From Lumbricus terrestris (Eukaryota > Annelida > Clitellata > Crassiclitellata > Lumbricidae): 64,000 nucleotides of DNA. The stretch spans positions 2,302,084-2,366,083 of the forward strand of contig OX457053.1 of assembly GCA_949752735.1 (NCBI GenBank). The letters run 5' to 3'. Within the stretch, counting starts at the first letter, position 1. The number at the start of each line of letters is the position of its first letter. The position numbers were made by a program, and so were the translations under genes. Of the stretch, positions 35,948 to 47,815 are shown one piece after another. The notes under the pieces are model-generated. The model saw only the letters and a program-made list of their open reading frames with translations. It was not told the DNA's origin and ran no database searches.

Positions 35948-38004
35948 CTGGAATATGAAAAGAACACTTTTACGTTAAATATTCATTTAAATCTTTGCGA
36001 CAGGAACAACTATAATAGGTCTATTACAAAACGGAAAACGAGAAGAAGTTGTAGGAAATCGCACTCTCCACCCCGCGTGCATTTCTAATGCTCTAGTTTT
36101 AAGCGTGAAATTATTAAATTATTATTGTTGTATTTATAAGCTAAACAATATAGATGATTTAGTTAATACCATTAGAAGAGAATCTGCAAAATAATTATTG
36201 ATCCCAATGCACAATAATATTTATCTTAATGAGCCTTCTCCGTACTTACTTGCTTTATTACTATGTCATCTGCCTCTGGCTTCCCTACTTGTAATTCTCC
36301 GGACTTTTCGCACCAAATACTTGATTCTTCAAGAATTCATTACTTCATTTCAAGAATTTATATAGCGCTCTTCAAGAAGTCGACTCAGAGGCGCTCCCCG
36401 TCAAACCACGATTATGTAAATGGGTCTTCAAAAGTCTGTTCAATGCTGACGAGTCAACCCTAGATAAAGGCGTATTTCCAACGGGAGACTATTCCAGACA
36501 GATGAACCTACAGCTGAGAAAGCATGACGCAGACAGGTTGACGTCCAACACTAGGGACCAACAGTTCCTCGCTAAAAGCAGAATGCTCTAAGGGCTATGG
36601 GCAACAGATGTTGGACAGCAGAGCTTACATAGATAGGCCGGAGCATGGCTAAGGAGCCAACGCCAAACCAGCCGAGCAATTCTGTACTCGATGCGCTGGG
36701 AAACATGGAGCCAGCGTAGAGTGCCATGTATGTAAGCTTAAACTGAGGCAAACTTCGATTGCTCCTTTGGGTGGTCCGCCTTCCAGACCTTTTCGTCCTT
36801 TACATAGCCCGTCAGAAGCCGCTAGATATCTGAGTCTCTGGCAGCCGGACTCGAACCATCGCTGGATATGATTTTTGGATCTCTGATACAAAGCAGCGCT
36901 CGTGAATACTCTGGAGCACTACGCTTATCTTATGAGTAATCTTGCTCTTTAGACATTTTAGTTTGTGATTATGATTAACAAAATATAGATTATCATAAAT
37001 AATCTCTTTCATCACTAACCTAAACAGTATGAACTTCCGGTTCTCGACAAGAAAATCATTTCTCTTCCAGCGTTATCTTGGCTAAATAAAACAATACAGC
37101 ATGTAGGCCTACCAAAGTACGATTTGTCTAATAATTGTTATATACCGTGATGCAATATACACCGAAAGTTACAATGCAATGTTGGAATCATATTCTTGGT
37201 CCAATTATCCAAATATTTGGAAACTTTTAGCTTGATATGTTTTCTGGCATTGGAGATATTTGAAAAACAGTTTGGCTTACTTTTTTTGAATCACTGTGTA
37301 GAATGCGTCAATCAAGCTGCGAATGTATTGCCAGATCAAATTTCCATAAAATAACACAACTATAAACGTGTTTTACAGGTCCAGGGTGCTCAAGTCGAAT
37401 AACAGTGCTTCACTTAAAACGTAACAATGCGGTTACATGTAGGAGGCCTATGTGAGCGCGTATCCACCACGCCTGTTTGAACTGTACTTCGTCGTTTTGC
37501 TCCGTACAAAGTGTATGCAATGCTGCACTCTGATTAGCACAACACTTTTTTATGCATGTACATCAAAAAGGCCGAAATCATCCTTTGAATTTTGTTATAG
37601 GCCTATTATTATCCATGTGGCTGAATTTTTAGGTTAAACATTTTTTTATGTGCTGCTCAATCTTTAAACGCATTTGCAGGCTGTAGGCTGTAGGCTGTAA
37701 CCTATAGGGCCGACAGTTTTGTTCTGTTCCGTGTTCCGAAAAACCCAGTCCTACGTCCTATTTTAGGTAGAGTCACTGAGCATGACCTTATCTGCTTAGA
37801 CATGACTCATTTCGTTCTGCAGGCTTGAGCATTTCAATAGAGGTGCAGAGAAAATTTGGGCCTAACATATGGTTACCGAATAGTGAAGTTCGACCAGCTA
37901 TTTTATGACAAGGTGTGTCTTCCGAAAATCGCTAACCGAGGATTTAACTTTTGTAACGTTGATAACAGTACTATAATCTGCGAACACCGTTTTTCTGGCT
38001 GAAA
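35948..38004. other. Head-to-head intergenic region between genes C and D
   Basis: About 2.06 kb that should contain both promoters and gene C's signal exon. I scanned the minus strand for an ATG-hydrophobic-GTAAGT exon like that of gene D and did not find one. 36345-36850 is LINE-derived. An isolated (CTGTAGG)n-like triplication lies at 37676-37700. Confidence 0.5.
36345..36850 (-). mobile_element. LINE 3' remnant
   Basis: It carries the family tail (TTGAAGAGCGCTATATAAATTC and GGGAGCGCCTCTGAGTCGAC read on the minus strand). It continues into decayed sequence matching in arrangement the LINE 3' ends at 43143-43510 and 57645-57900. Confidence 0.6.
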
Positions 38005-41000
38005 ATGAGAACGAAACGCTATTGGGTGACGATATCTCTGCTTGCAACTTGTAAGTATGAAGATTGAATAATATTGATTTATTTCGGAGATAACAGACTA
38101 GGCCTATAGGTTATGTTTAACATAAGTCTTAAGGTGAGTTTCCTCTGGTTAGCTGGCCGTATAAACTTAGCAATAAAAAAATTGTTGCTCATTAGTAAAC
38201 TGCTCCTCATTTGGGCATTCCATGGAAGCAGTTTAATAAGACAATTCACTTACTCCTAATTAATTTTTAAAAATTCGAGGAATATCGCTCGAATAAACCG
38301 CCTTCAAGCTATTTAGAGTGCCCTTGCCCGTTCTTTCCCCAAAACCCCAAGTGCCACCACATCACTCTTGTCCTCAAATCACTCCACTAGCTTAAAGTAC
38401 CTGGACACTCTTCAGTCCTCTTCTTCCTTCTCCTCCTCCTCCTCCTCCTCCATGATACTGATCCGCCCTTCCATTGCCCCATCCCTAAAATTGCAAACTC
38501 GCTCTAGAGCCCTGATTGCTGATGCGAATCCTTGAAACGAACTTCTGCCAGCACAATAACAAACTTCTGACCCATCCTAAGAACTCATCAAAACTCATCA
38601 AAGCGTATTCCCACAGGTCTTTCACTCGAAACTGAAAACATTGCTTTTTCACAGACCCTCTCCTGACTACTCCACTCGTCCACATGCCACACCATTTCAG
38701 TTCTTAGTGAGAATGGTAACACAACACGTAGGCCCTTTGCTCAGAGGCAAACAAATGCTCAGAGGTGAAGTAGGCCTAGGCATAATCGACAAAAACTAGT
38801 AGGGAAAATAGGGTAACCCTATGTTGCGTTATTTGGCAGTCAAAAGACAGAATAACTGAGAGAATTGCCCACATTGATGGGACATCATTATTAGTTTATT
38901 AGGCCGAGAAGGTCACTATTAATGTTGGTAAATTAAATGCTGAGCGCAGTGATCATTTTGCGTAGGTTACAGGCGACCACTCTTTCGTTCATAGTCTACA
39001 GATCTTTGCGTTTAGTAAACTGCACATCGTAAACGTTTGTTGCATTCTGTCAAACAGTTGTAACCTGGTCGGTCAAGATCGTACCAAGTTCAGCTTATTA
39101 TCAGGCAACCGGAGGTGGATATACATTTTCAATACCTTCCTTCAACGTCGCAGAAATACGTAAACAATACGACGCTCAAACTTGGTGCAATGGAAACCAG
39201 AGTAAACTGCTGGAAATCATAAATACAGATACTCAACAATGGACCAGATGGTTCATTGCTAAAGCTATAAATGAGAATCACATGTCGGGAAACACCGTAC
39301 TAACCAACGGAAAAAGGTCCAATCCACCGCTCACGTGGGTGAACGGGATTCGTAAGTAATTTGTCATCGCTCAAACAATATCTTGTTAATCATGACCGAT
39401 GGCTGCGTCAAGAAAACCAATAGTTTTCACAGTTCTTCAGTTATGCTAAAACATTTACTTGTTTTATGATATCGAATAATTGCCAGCATCCAATGCGCTA
39501 AATATTTATGGTTTTCTCCATGAAAATTAATAGCCATTAAATTTTAAACATTTTACTGGCTCTCAATGCGCTGCATGCGATAGTTGCACAGCAGGAAACA
39601 AACACCATGTAGGAGATAAGTTTAGGTTTATTCAAAAGACAATATCCAATTTTTTTCTATTAATCTTGATATTTGACTATTTCAGTATTTTGATGAAGCT
39701 GCTGAATATCGTTGCTATATTTAGACAATCATTAACAATTGACTGCTATGATTTATATTTGGATCATTTTGTGAACAGGTTCAGTTGTAGCCGTGAATGG
39801 ACAGGACTTAGGTTTTTCTCATAGTTATGCTTATGTAAACGTTGCTGAAAATGGCTTTCAAATCGTTGTCGATGTGCCAACAGTAAAACGAGGTTACATC
39901 TGTGAAGGTCAGTACCGGTAACGTCGAATTTAAACCTTTAAGTTTAAACATCAGATAGGCCCTAATCACTCTAGGGAAGAGCGAAACATTAAAGAGTGCA
40001 ACATGTGAGCCTGAAATTTTTTTCCTTTAGGTTTATTAAGATGGGCAGGCATACGATCGAGACTTAGGCTAATTAGTAATTACTAAAATAATTGAATCTG
40101 TATTTAGAAAAATTTAGACACATTCTAAGACGTAGCCTATCGCTTTAATTATATGTTAATGAATCATAAGCAATTATTTAAACAACAGTGCGACTTATAA
40201 AAGTTGTTGCTTCCTCTTCTACATCTGCTAGTTAGATGGAATTATATTTCAACTGCTGCAGGTTCATCCTTCTGTAGCAATGCGTTCAGAGCAAGTGGTC
40301 GATGCTACAACATTACTAGGGACACATCGTCTTGGTTCGACGCAAGAAATCAATGCATTAACAGAGGAGGTGACTTGGCTTCGTTTGACTTCATCAATGA
40401 TAACACAGGATTCAGTTTTCTGAACGGTTCAGGATTGAATCCATCATCATCTTATTGGATTGGCCTTACACGTCAGAACTGGACATGGCAAGACTCAAGT
40501 AAATATTCTACCGGACGGTCGTGGATTCTAAAAAAAATTATGTTACAGGGCATTTCGTATTATTGGTGAAGCCAATGCACCAGCTCAGTGTGATTGATGG
40601 TCCGGATTTGAACTAACAACGTGTTACAATTTTATAGTCTTACAATATCAATGCGGATAAGCCTAGGGCAGCTCTGTCCAACCCGCGACCCGCGGAGTGA
40701 TTTCAAGTGGCCCGCCCGAGCTCACTAAATTTTTGCACTTTGTGTAGAATAAAATAAAGGACAAAGTCGGTGGTCGACTTGAGAGTTTATTTTTATTGAT
40801 TATGTTACGGCTGCCGTAGTTTGGACAGCTACCTGCATGGAGGTCCATCCGACAACTATAGTATATAGGTCCTAATCTCTTCTTTCTATCCGTGAGGTTA
40901 GGTCCCCGTAGTCTATCAATTAATTGACCCACGACTTCTGGCTTTAACAACTCTTATTCCTGTACTCCATTAAGCTGACCTTGCAGGTCGTTCCAAACAG

Positions 41001-44000
41001 TTCACTCAAAATCAGTTACTGAGCTGCCTACAGATTTCCAGCGCGTCTGGCTGTGACCTTTCCTCTTTCTGGTGGAATAGTCCGGTTGTAGTCCTCATGG
41101 TTGGAAGGAAAATCCAGGGCCAACAAATGGTGATGTATTGGGGTATTTCTTATCCGATGATTATGACTGCCCCTCAAAACCGAAGATTCTTGCTTGGACG
41201 AGTCCTTAACCAGAGCAGGATGACGGAAATCTGCTCAGCCTTTAAGTAGAGCTGAGCTAACAAAACTGTGGACGATGAACTGAAAAATCGATTGTGCAAG
41301 GAAGAGATAAAAGTCATCTCATACTAAGCCTTGATGGTGCCATAATATTATGGAGCGTGACAAACATGGCACGTGTAAACATGACACTAATCATTTCTAT
41401 TACTCATTACATGACTATATTAGAATTAATAATTATCAATAACTTTTAGTCGTTGCTTTTGATTTGACTGTTGCGGCCCTCGGCTTCAGAATTATTGAAT
41501 CTGCGGCCCATGGTGCCAAAAAGGTTGGACAGCACTGGCCTAGGGCAAATTTGTAATTTTGTTTCTGTGAGTGGTTGCTTTATGTGTTTAGACAGATTTG
41601 ATGGGAGATAAGTTACGTATGCCTACAAGTTGGTTCATCTTCTCAGCTATTGTTTTTTGCATTGCTAATTAGCAGTCAAATGATAAAAGCATCCTAATAT
41701 GCAAATATTATTGAGCCTTAGACCTAATACATCAATGTTTCTGCAATTCCATTCGTTCCTTCAACAAATGCATTTCCTGCATAAAGATAGTAACGGTTAC
41801 AGTTACTGCTATGGTTATGAATATTAACCCATTTCAAGTCTGATTTTGCTTGCTTTAACTAGGATATGAGTCTCCGATTTTGTTTTTAGAGTGCAATTTA
41901 AAATGAAGTTTGGATTCGTGATTGACTAACATTTCGCAATATGACGGTGTTGTTATTGCTAGAATCTGAAGTAAGATACAGTCAATGGTCAGATGGTCAT
42001 CCATATTATCCAGACAGAACATTCGACCTATATAAGGAATGCCTTTGTCTTGAACCAAATAATCCAACTTTTGACTGGCCGTGGAGTGAATGTGACTGCA
42101 CTCAATCGTATCAGTTTGTATGTATGACAGGTATGCATTTGCACTGCATTTCAGTCTAGTGGGCTACTAAATAAGTCATTAAATTTTAGTTACCTGCAAA
42201 GTTGAGAAATTGATAGAAATTGTACTATTATAGTCAACACTTGTTTAAATAGAACAAAGCTGACTTATAGCATTTAAGAACCTTCTATGTGGTCCTTTTT
42301 GGAAAAAAATTCAAACTCTGGAAATTCTTAAAATCACTTAAATATTTCAGGAGCAATAAGATTGATAAACTTGAATATCCAGCTGTCACATGTGGCTTGA
42401 CTTGTGGTTTCTCTGACTTGTCGAATATAGTCCTGGTTTTATGTAGCATACTTTGACTTTGACGACGGTTTTAAAATAAAGGCAACCGTTGATTGTCATC
42501 TTTTAATTATAAGTAGACGACGCCTTGATGTCATTAACTAGATTAGAAATACAGGACGAACTGATTTAGTGAACTACGTAAAACATGTAGTTTAATCGAA
42601 TTATCAGAGATTGATTAATCTGAAAAGTTTTCGTTCAAGATTCGATTGTTGACTCCCAGTGGCGGCGCTAGGGGGGGCTAGGGGGCTAAGCCCCCCCTAA
42701 AAAAGGCCATCCATTTTTTCTCCCATGTAAAAATAAAAATTTTGGACGATTTACCCCCTTTAGCCCCCCAAAACTGAAATCCTGGCACCGCCACTGTTGA
42801 CTCCATTGCTTTAAATTATTATTCCCGTCATCTGTCTAACACGATCAATATCTAATTTAGCCAGCCTCGTTCCATCATTTACTTCTGGCAGTCCAGCTTC
42901 TGTGAGTCCTTCGGCAGCAGCTGTGCAAACGGGAGCAACGCAGTCGTTAAACTTACCGTCTTCGATGAGCAATCCTGGAAGCGTATCTACGACAACACTT
43001 CCTAATTCCACATCGGGAGACTCAAGTTCCATTGCGGTTTCGAGTAAAGCTGGTAGGTTACTTAAGACACTATAGGCCTAATTATTATCTCTCCAGAACA
43101 TAGCGAAAAATATGTGTATTTGCATGCACATTTATTAATTCATTCACTCCGAAATTTATACAGCGCTCTTTCAAGCAAAACTACTCAGAGACGCTCCCGA
43201 CGGCAGGGCGCCCAAAAAGAGTTCTAAGATTAGTAAGGAAGGATCCTGGTAGAGCCCCACGGTTGGATGAAGTTCAAAAGGAAGGTCATTCCAGACCACT
43301 GGGTCTACCACAGAAAGGCTCGATTCTTCATGATAGCAGTACGAGCAAAAGGAACTAGGAGGACTCCCTTTTCAGCAGAGCGTAGCGGATGACGTTCTTG
43401 GATACCCAACGTAAGACAGCATAGCTCTTGGAGGTAAATTGGGGCGAAGCCTTGACAATATCGCCATACCAGAGCAGCTACCCTGCAGGTATATTCTTAG
43501 GTGGCTAAATAGAATAATGGATATACGAAATTATGGATGTATGTAGCCTACATGTGCTTTATTAGATGTCTGAATTCATTCATTCATTAGATGCATTTAT
43601 ATAGCGCCTCTTCAAGGGGGCTACTCAGAGGCGCTCCCAACCTCAGCGCGGCCAAATAAAACTGTTTTAAGATGAGAGAGGAAAGACTGAGAAGGATTTT
43701 TACAAAGAGAGCGGCGGGTCAGAGGAAGACCATTCCAAGTCGAGGGACCCACCACCGAGAAAGCACGGTTCTGCATGGTGCAAGTTCGAGCAAAAGGTAC
43801 TGAGAGTAGACTTTGTTCAGACGAACGAAGGGGGCGGAAAGGGTGAGAACTAAAAGTAGGGCTAAAAAGCTCACAAAGATAGGCAGGAGCAAGGCCTAGC
43901 ATGCAGCGCCAGACTAGAGTAGATATCCTATACTCAATTCGCTGCTTGAGTGGAAGCCAGTGGAGAACGTCGCGCATATAGCTGGAGATGTGGCTGAATT

Positions 44001-47000
44001 TAGGTATGCGGCCAATAAGGCGGGCAGCAGAGCGCAGGATGCGATCAAGGCAACTCAGACGGGAAATTGGTAGGCCAGCATAGAGAGAGCAGCAGTAGTC
44101 AAGTCTGGTGGTAACAAAAGAATGGACAATGGTTGCAGCAGCAGTAGGAGTAAGTGAGCGAGCAACAGTGCGTAGTTGACGCAGTTGATAATGACAGGCA
44201 CGGCTGAGTGAGTGAATATGTGGAGCAAAGGTGAGCTCTTGGTCCAGAGTAACACCAAGGTCACGGACTCTGGTTGAGAAGACAAAATCAGGAAAGGCTT
44301 CAGCAATGGTTACATACATTACATACATGCAAACATAGATTTATACATGCATTTATGTTTGTATGTATGAAAATGCCTAAAATACTATACTATACATACA
44401 TACATACATACATACATACATACATACATACATACATACATTGAATTACTGCATGTATACGAGCATTTATGTTTGTATGTATGAAAATGCCTAAAATACT
44501 ATACATACAGTCATGTACGTAGCCTATTGGTGTACATTTGTGTGCATGCTTGCATGTGTATGCGTGTATTTATATGTAGGATGCATTTATATAGGTAGAT
44601 TTATGTATGTATTTGTAAGACTCGGTGGTGTAGAGGTATTTCGGTTCCTTTGAGCCGTAAGGTTGCAGGTTCGATTCCACCTCAAGCCACCGCGTAAGGA
44701 CCTTGAGCAAGTAGGCCTACTTCACTCGCAATTGCTCGTGCGCTTCGGCGAGAGGCTCCGATTGAATGTCGGGAGCGCCTCCGAGTAGTTTAATTATATT
44801 GAAGGGCGCTTTAACGGATGCTCATACATGAAAACATAGATTTATACATACATACATACATGCATACACACATACATACATACATACATACATACATACA
44901 TACATACATACATACATACATACATACATACATACATACATACATACATACATGCATGCATGCATGCATGCATGCATGCATACATACATACATACATACA
45001 TACATACATACATACATACATACATACATACATACATACATACATACATACATACATACATACATACATGATCGCATGCATGCAAGCAGGCAGGACATAC
45101 GGGAATCTAAGAAACTCCAAAGCCGTGGCGTCTCTTTCAACTTTCCAAGTCTAGCCGATTATTATCCTCTGATTAATGTCGCTTACATTTTGCGCCTGAC
45201 AACAGTGAAAAAATATTGGATCGATAAAAATTGTGATTACAAAAATGCATGATACTTATGATTCAGTTTATCTGTGCAGACAATTCGATGGCGATTGGTT
45301 TGGGAGTCGGTATTGGAGGAGGCGTCTTATTAATCGCTCTGGTCTCAGTTCTGGTATTCGTCATAATGAAGCGAAAGGGATGTCCTCGGTAGGGCCTATG
45401 CTATAAAATTTTAAACTCTAAAATGTGTCACTGATACTTAGAAGTTAAGCAAATTGTGCCATATTATTCAAGAATTGTGACTACATTCAGATAATTATGT
45501 AATACAGGGCGCCTTCATTGTGAAAAGGAATAGCCTACGATTACCGAGATAGCTTACAAGAGAGGGATAAGAAAAAGAGCTGCTTGGTGAGTTGCGTATA
45601 ATGTTGCAAGGAAAGAAAGGAAGCGGATTTGATGAATATTTGCCAAGATTTTACATTTCCGAAGAAAAACACTATGATCGATATTCATACGGCTGGCGAA
45701 ATGTAGCTTCATTACTTAAACTGGTCATGCCAGCACATTATTATACTAAATTCATTCATAATTCATTCATTCGGTCTCAGTTATTCATAAACTTCTATGG
45801 GGTCTCTTCAGGCGCGGAGTTTGGTTTCCGTTCTTGGAGGGGCTAAATTTGTCGGGACTGAGACTCGAGAGGCGCCGAAAGATATTTTCTCTCGGTCCCA
45901 AAAAAGTTGGAAACCTTATTCTTAGTCCTCGGACAGAAATCTCGCCGAAAAATACTAATTTTCCCGGCCAAAAAAGTTCACGACCTTCTTTTTAGTGATT
46001 CGTAAGGTTCGTCGTGAACCTTTTCTCCGAAAAAAATGTTTGAGTCTGCGCCTTCTTGGGGGCTTGGCCCGGGAATAGATATGATTTACACGGTGAAAAA
46101 TTACTCTGGGGTTTCTTGGGGGGGCTTAGCTCCCCTATCCCCTGATAAACTCCGCCCATGGGTCTCTTGAGTGGGAATACTCAGAGTCGTTCTTGAGATG
46201 AATAAAAATGCTCCAGTAAGAGTTCAAGGAAGCAAACGTAGGCTAACTCCTATGGGAGCCATTCCAGACCACTGAGCCCACCACTGAAAATTATCGATCC
46301 TGCATGGTTGACTAAGCACAATTTTCTCATTAAAACAGTTCTAAATACATATTCTAGTAAGGCAAAGGCAAAACTTTTAGGCTGGAATAGTCTATGGTCG
46401 TTGAAGCATCGTTACTGGCTAGGTATGATGCTATTCCGACTTGAGTGTTGTTTTGCGTTTTCTTTTCCTTTTCTTACTTCTTGCATGTAGGCTCCATGCA
46501 AGTAGTCTAGATACCGGTGATCCGTTTTCAATGGCGTCAAATGCTGTGTGATGCCAGTGGCGGCGGATTTCAGTTTTGGGGGACTGAATCCTCGCGGAGT
46601 AAATTTTGCATTTTCATCCGCCAAAATTTCTGACGACCATTTTTGTTTTCCATTTTTATCCGCCAAATTTCTGACGACTTTTTTTAGTCATTGGGTCGAA
46701 ATCTCATGTATGTGTGCCATTTTTAGCGAGCCTATCGTTGAAATATTTCAGTTTTACATGTAAAAAAACCCGGATGGCCTTTTTTAGGGAGACTTAGCCC
46801 CGGGTTGTCTTTTAAAGGGGGCTCCCTAGTCCCCTTAGAACCGCCACTGTGTGATGCTGATGGTAGGTGTAGTGGTGACGTCGTTGTCTTGAAGCCGGAA
46901 GGTTCGAGGCTCGAAACCACCTCAAGTCGCCGCGTAGGGACCTTGGATACGTCCTTCACTCGCAATTGCTCAGCGCTTCGGCGTGAAACTCCGATGCAGT

Positions 47001-47331
47001 GTCCGCTCTGCATTCGGGAGCGCCTCTGAGTAGAGAAATTGAATGGACGCTATAACAAGTGCACATACAAACAAACAAACTGTAAGCTAATAGCCTACTG
47101 TATAATAAATTATGCCATAGGAAACCTGGACGTCAGAAGCCCTCTTCTGATCCTCCGGATGTCACTCCTGAATCCTACTACGCAGCAGTCGTGAGAACCG
47201 CTGAAGACGACAATTCAACACCAGATAACAACAACCAACTTCCGCCACCAACTGAATATGCTGAGCTGAACATAGTGGCAGCATCAGAGTCTCCAGATGA
47301 CATACACGAGACAGGTCGCACACTCGTCTAA
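38005..47331 (+). CDS. Gene D: double-CTLD type I membrane receptor with ITIM-like tail
   Basis: Eight exons: 38005-38050, 39058-39351, 39779-39907, 40262-40498, 41963-42130, 42861-43052, 45280-45388, 47121-47331. All are GT-AG with phases 1,1,1,1,1,1,2, giving 1386 nt (461 aa). The signal peptide is MRTKRYWVTISLLAT. CTLD1: [29 protein letters not shown] (inner Cys pair absent). CTLD2: FC..GRCY, RNQC, YWIGLTRQNWTW, WSDGHP, ECLCL, WPWSECDC, FVCMTG. GHP and WSE stand where sugar-binding CTLDs have EPN and WND, so ligand binding is probably not classical mannose/galactose recognition. The stalk is Ser/Thr/Pro-rich (64 residues). The helix is AIGLGVGIGGG.. followed by KRKGCPR. Tail: SYYAAV (ITIM consensus) and TEYAEL (ITSM-like). 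It pairs head to head with gene C, whose ectodomain and stalk it closely matches. Introns hold two hAT-type elements, LINE ends and (TACA)n. Confidence 0.87.
40669..41537. mobile_element. hAT-type DNA element with 8-bp target duplication
   Basis: Inverted ends CAGCTCTGTCCAACC and GGTTGGACAGCACTG are flanked by exact 8-bp duplications GCCTAGGG (40661-40668 and 41538-41545). Subterminal GCGACCCGCGG and GCGGCCC.. segments match the element at 50112-50893. No transposase frame: non-autonomous, 869 bp, in intron 4 of gene D. Confidence 0.92.
42657..42796. mobile_element. 140-bp hAT-type MITE with 8-bp target duplication
   Basis: Termini CAGTGGCGGCGCTAGG and CCTGGCACCGCCACTG are imperfect inverted repeats. 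Exact 8-bp duplications TTGACTCC lie at 42649-42656 and 42797-42804. It sits in intron 5 of gene D, only 64 bp before the stalk exon. Confidence 0.92.
43143..43510 (-). mobile_element. LINE 3' remnant
   Basis: Begins with the family tail (TTGAAAGAGCGCTGTATAAATTTC and GGGAGCGTCTCTGAGTAG on the minus strand) and continues with decayed coding sequence. It lies in gene D intron 6. Confidence 0.6.
43575..44330 (-). mobile_element. CR1/L2-like LINE, RT C-terminal 235-codon open frame
   Basis: Open minus frame 44328-43621. Segments in order: [91 protein letters not shown], and SQSFLSHLKTVLF at the end. These are the regions after the YADD catalytic core in CR1/L2-clade proteins; the core itself is missing, so this is a 5'-truncated copy. 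The frame runs into the 3' tail (..GSASE), which then reads CTTGAAGAGGCGCTATATAA and (ATGA)n. Intact over 235 codons, so it is fairly young. It lies in gene D intron 6. Confidence 0.92.
44391..44442. repeat. (TACA)n microsatellite
   Basis: About 13 tandem tetranucleotides between two copies of an ATGTTTGTATGTATGAAAATG segment (44356 and 44469). Confidence 0.95.
44615..44820 (+). mobile_element. SINE family 1 copy with good Pol III boxes
   Basis: TGGTGTAGAGG (44626-44636) fits the A box TRGYNNARNNG, and GGTTCGATTCC (44668-44678) fits the B box GGTTCRANNCC. It continues as CAAGCCACCGCGTAAGGACC, CTTCGGCGAGAGGCTCCG and the tail GGGAGCGCCTCCGAGTAGTTTAA..GAAGGGCGCTTTAACG, shared with the LINE at 43575. 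It is not a tRNA gene: the 3' half does not fold as one. It lies in gene D intron 6. Confidence 0.88.
44845..45070. repeat. (TACA)n microsatellite with (TGCA) core
   Basis: About 225 bp of CATA tetranucleotides interrupted by a CATGCATGCATG segment at 44951-44980. It generates long YIHTYIHT/MYVCMYVC frames on both strands that are not genes. Confidence 0.97.
45810..46150. mobile_element. TE remnant, same family as 7430-8050
   Basis: Contains GGAGTTTGG..TTGGAGGGGCTAAATTTG, repeated CCGAAAAATACTAATTTTC..TTTTAGTGATTCG and GGGGGGCTTAGCTCCCC..AACTCCGCCCATG. The ends GGCGCGGAGTTTG / AAACTCCGCCCATG look like imperfect inverted termini. It lies in gene D intron 7. Confidence 0.5.
46555..46849. mobile_element. 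hAT-type MITE with 8-bp target duplication
   Basis: Termini CAGTGGCGG and CCGCCACTG are flanked by exact 8-bp duplications TGTGATGC (46547-46554 and 46850-46857). The inside has two CCGCCAAA..TTTCTGACGA segments. 295 bp, gene D intron 7. A SINE follows immediately. Confidence 0.9.
46850..47065 (+). mobile_element. SINE family 1 copy
   Basis: Head GGTGTAGTGGTGACGTCG and GGAAGGTTCGAGGCTCGAAA, then CCACCTCAAGTCGCCGCGTA, CGCTTCGGCGTGAAACTCCG, and tail GGGAGCGCCTCTGAGTAG..GACGCTATAAC followed by (CAAA)n. It lies 56 bp upstream of the gene D tail exon. Confidence 0.82.
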
Positions 47332-47613
47332 GACCGCCACATTGCTCGTGAATAAGTTGGTGCCATGTGCATGGCTTTCAAATGGCGCTTTTTAAAAATC
47401 GAGATTACGATAACAATTGCTGAGAGGGTCATCACATGAATGAACCAATGCATCATGTTTTAAATTTGTAAATGTGCGTGAAGATAAAAACTGAAATGGA
47501 GTTAACTAAAACGGTTTATCATAATAGCCTATAGTAAAAAAACTCGCATTTCGTAATTTTCTTCATCTTCTTATCTCTTTTCCGTCAATCTGTTTGCTTT
47601 ATCGATGAGGTCC

Positions 47614-47815
47614 CAAGGGCGGATACAGAAATTTTCGAAGGGAGGGGCAAAATTGTCGGTCTTGTTGTTGGGACAGGGGACAAATTTTGTCTTCTTCGTC
47701 ACCGAAAAATCGAAAAATCTGATGACTTTTTTTGTTTTTGTGCAAATGGGGGCCACGTCCCATGCAATTTTTAAATGGGGGCCATGCCCGGATTGGCCCC
47801 CTGGATTCGCCCCTG
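47614..47815. mobile_element. Small MITE with imperfect ends and target duplication
   Basis: Ends CAAGGGCGGATACAG and CTGGATTCGCCCCTG are imperfect inverted repeats. Flanks TGAGGTCC (left) and TGAGACCT (right) are an imperfect 8-bp duplication. The inside has AAAATCTGATGACTTTTTTTG as in other TE remnants of this window. Confidence 0.65.

Noticed and set aside
36241..36290. GTAAGT-like donor on the minus strand as the end of gene C's signal exon
   Set aside because: The upstream frame has a stop right after the ATG and no hydrophobic run.
43621..44328. 235-codon open frame as a host gene
   Set aside because: Its content is the C-terminal part of a CR1/L2-type reverse transcriptase and it runs into the element's 3' tail; relatives lie at 14128, 29471 and 55384.
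44626..44678. tRNA gene
   Set aside because: A and B boxes are present, but the sequence does not close an acceptor stem and continues as a repeated SINE body.
44811..45252. Long open frames coding IHTYIHTY or MYVCMYVC (also at 52300-52704 and 54748-55128)
   Set aside because: They are the translation of a (TACA)n tetranucleotide, open in all frames on both strands by composition.
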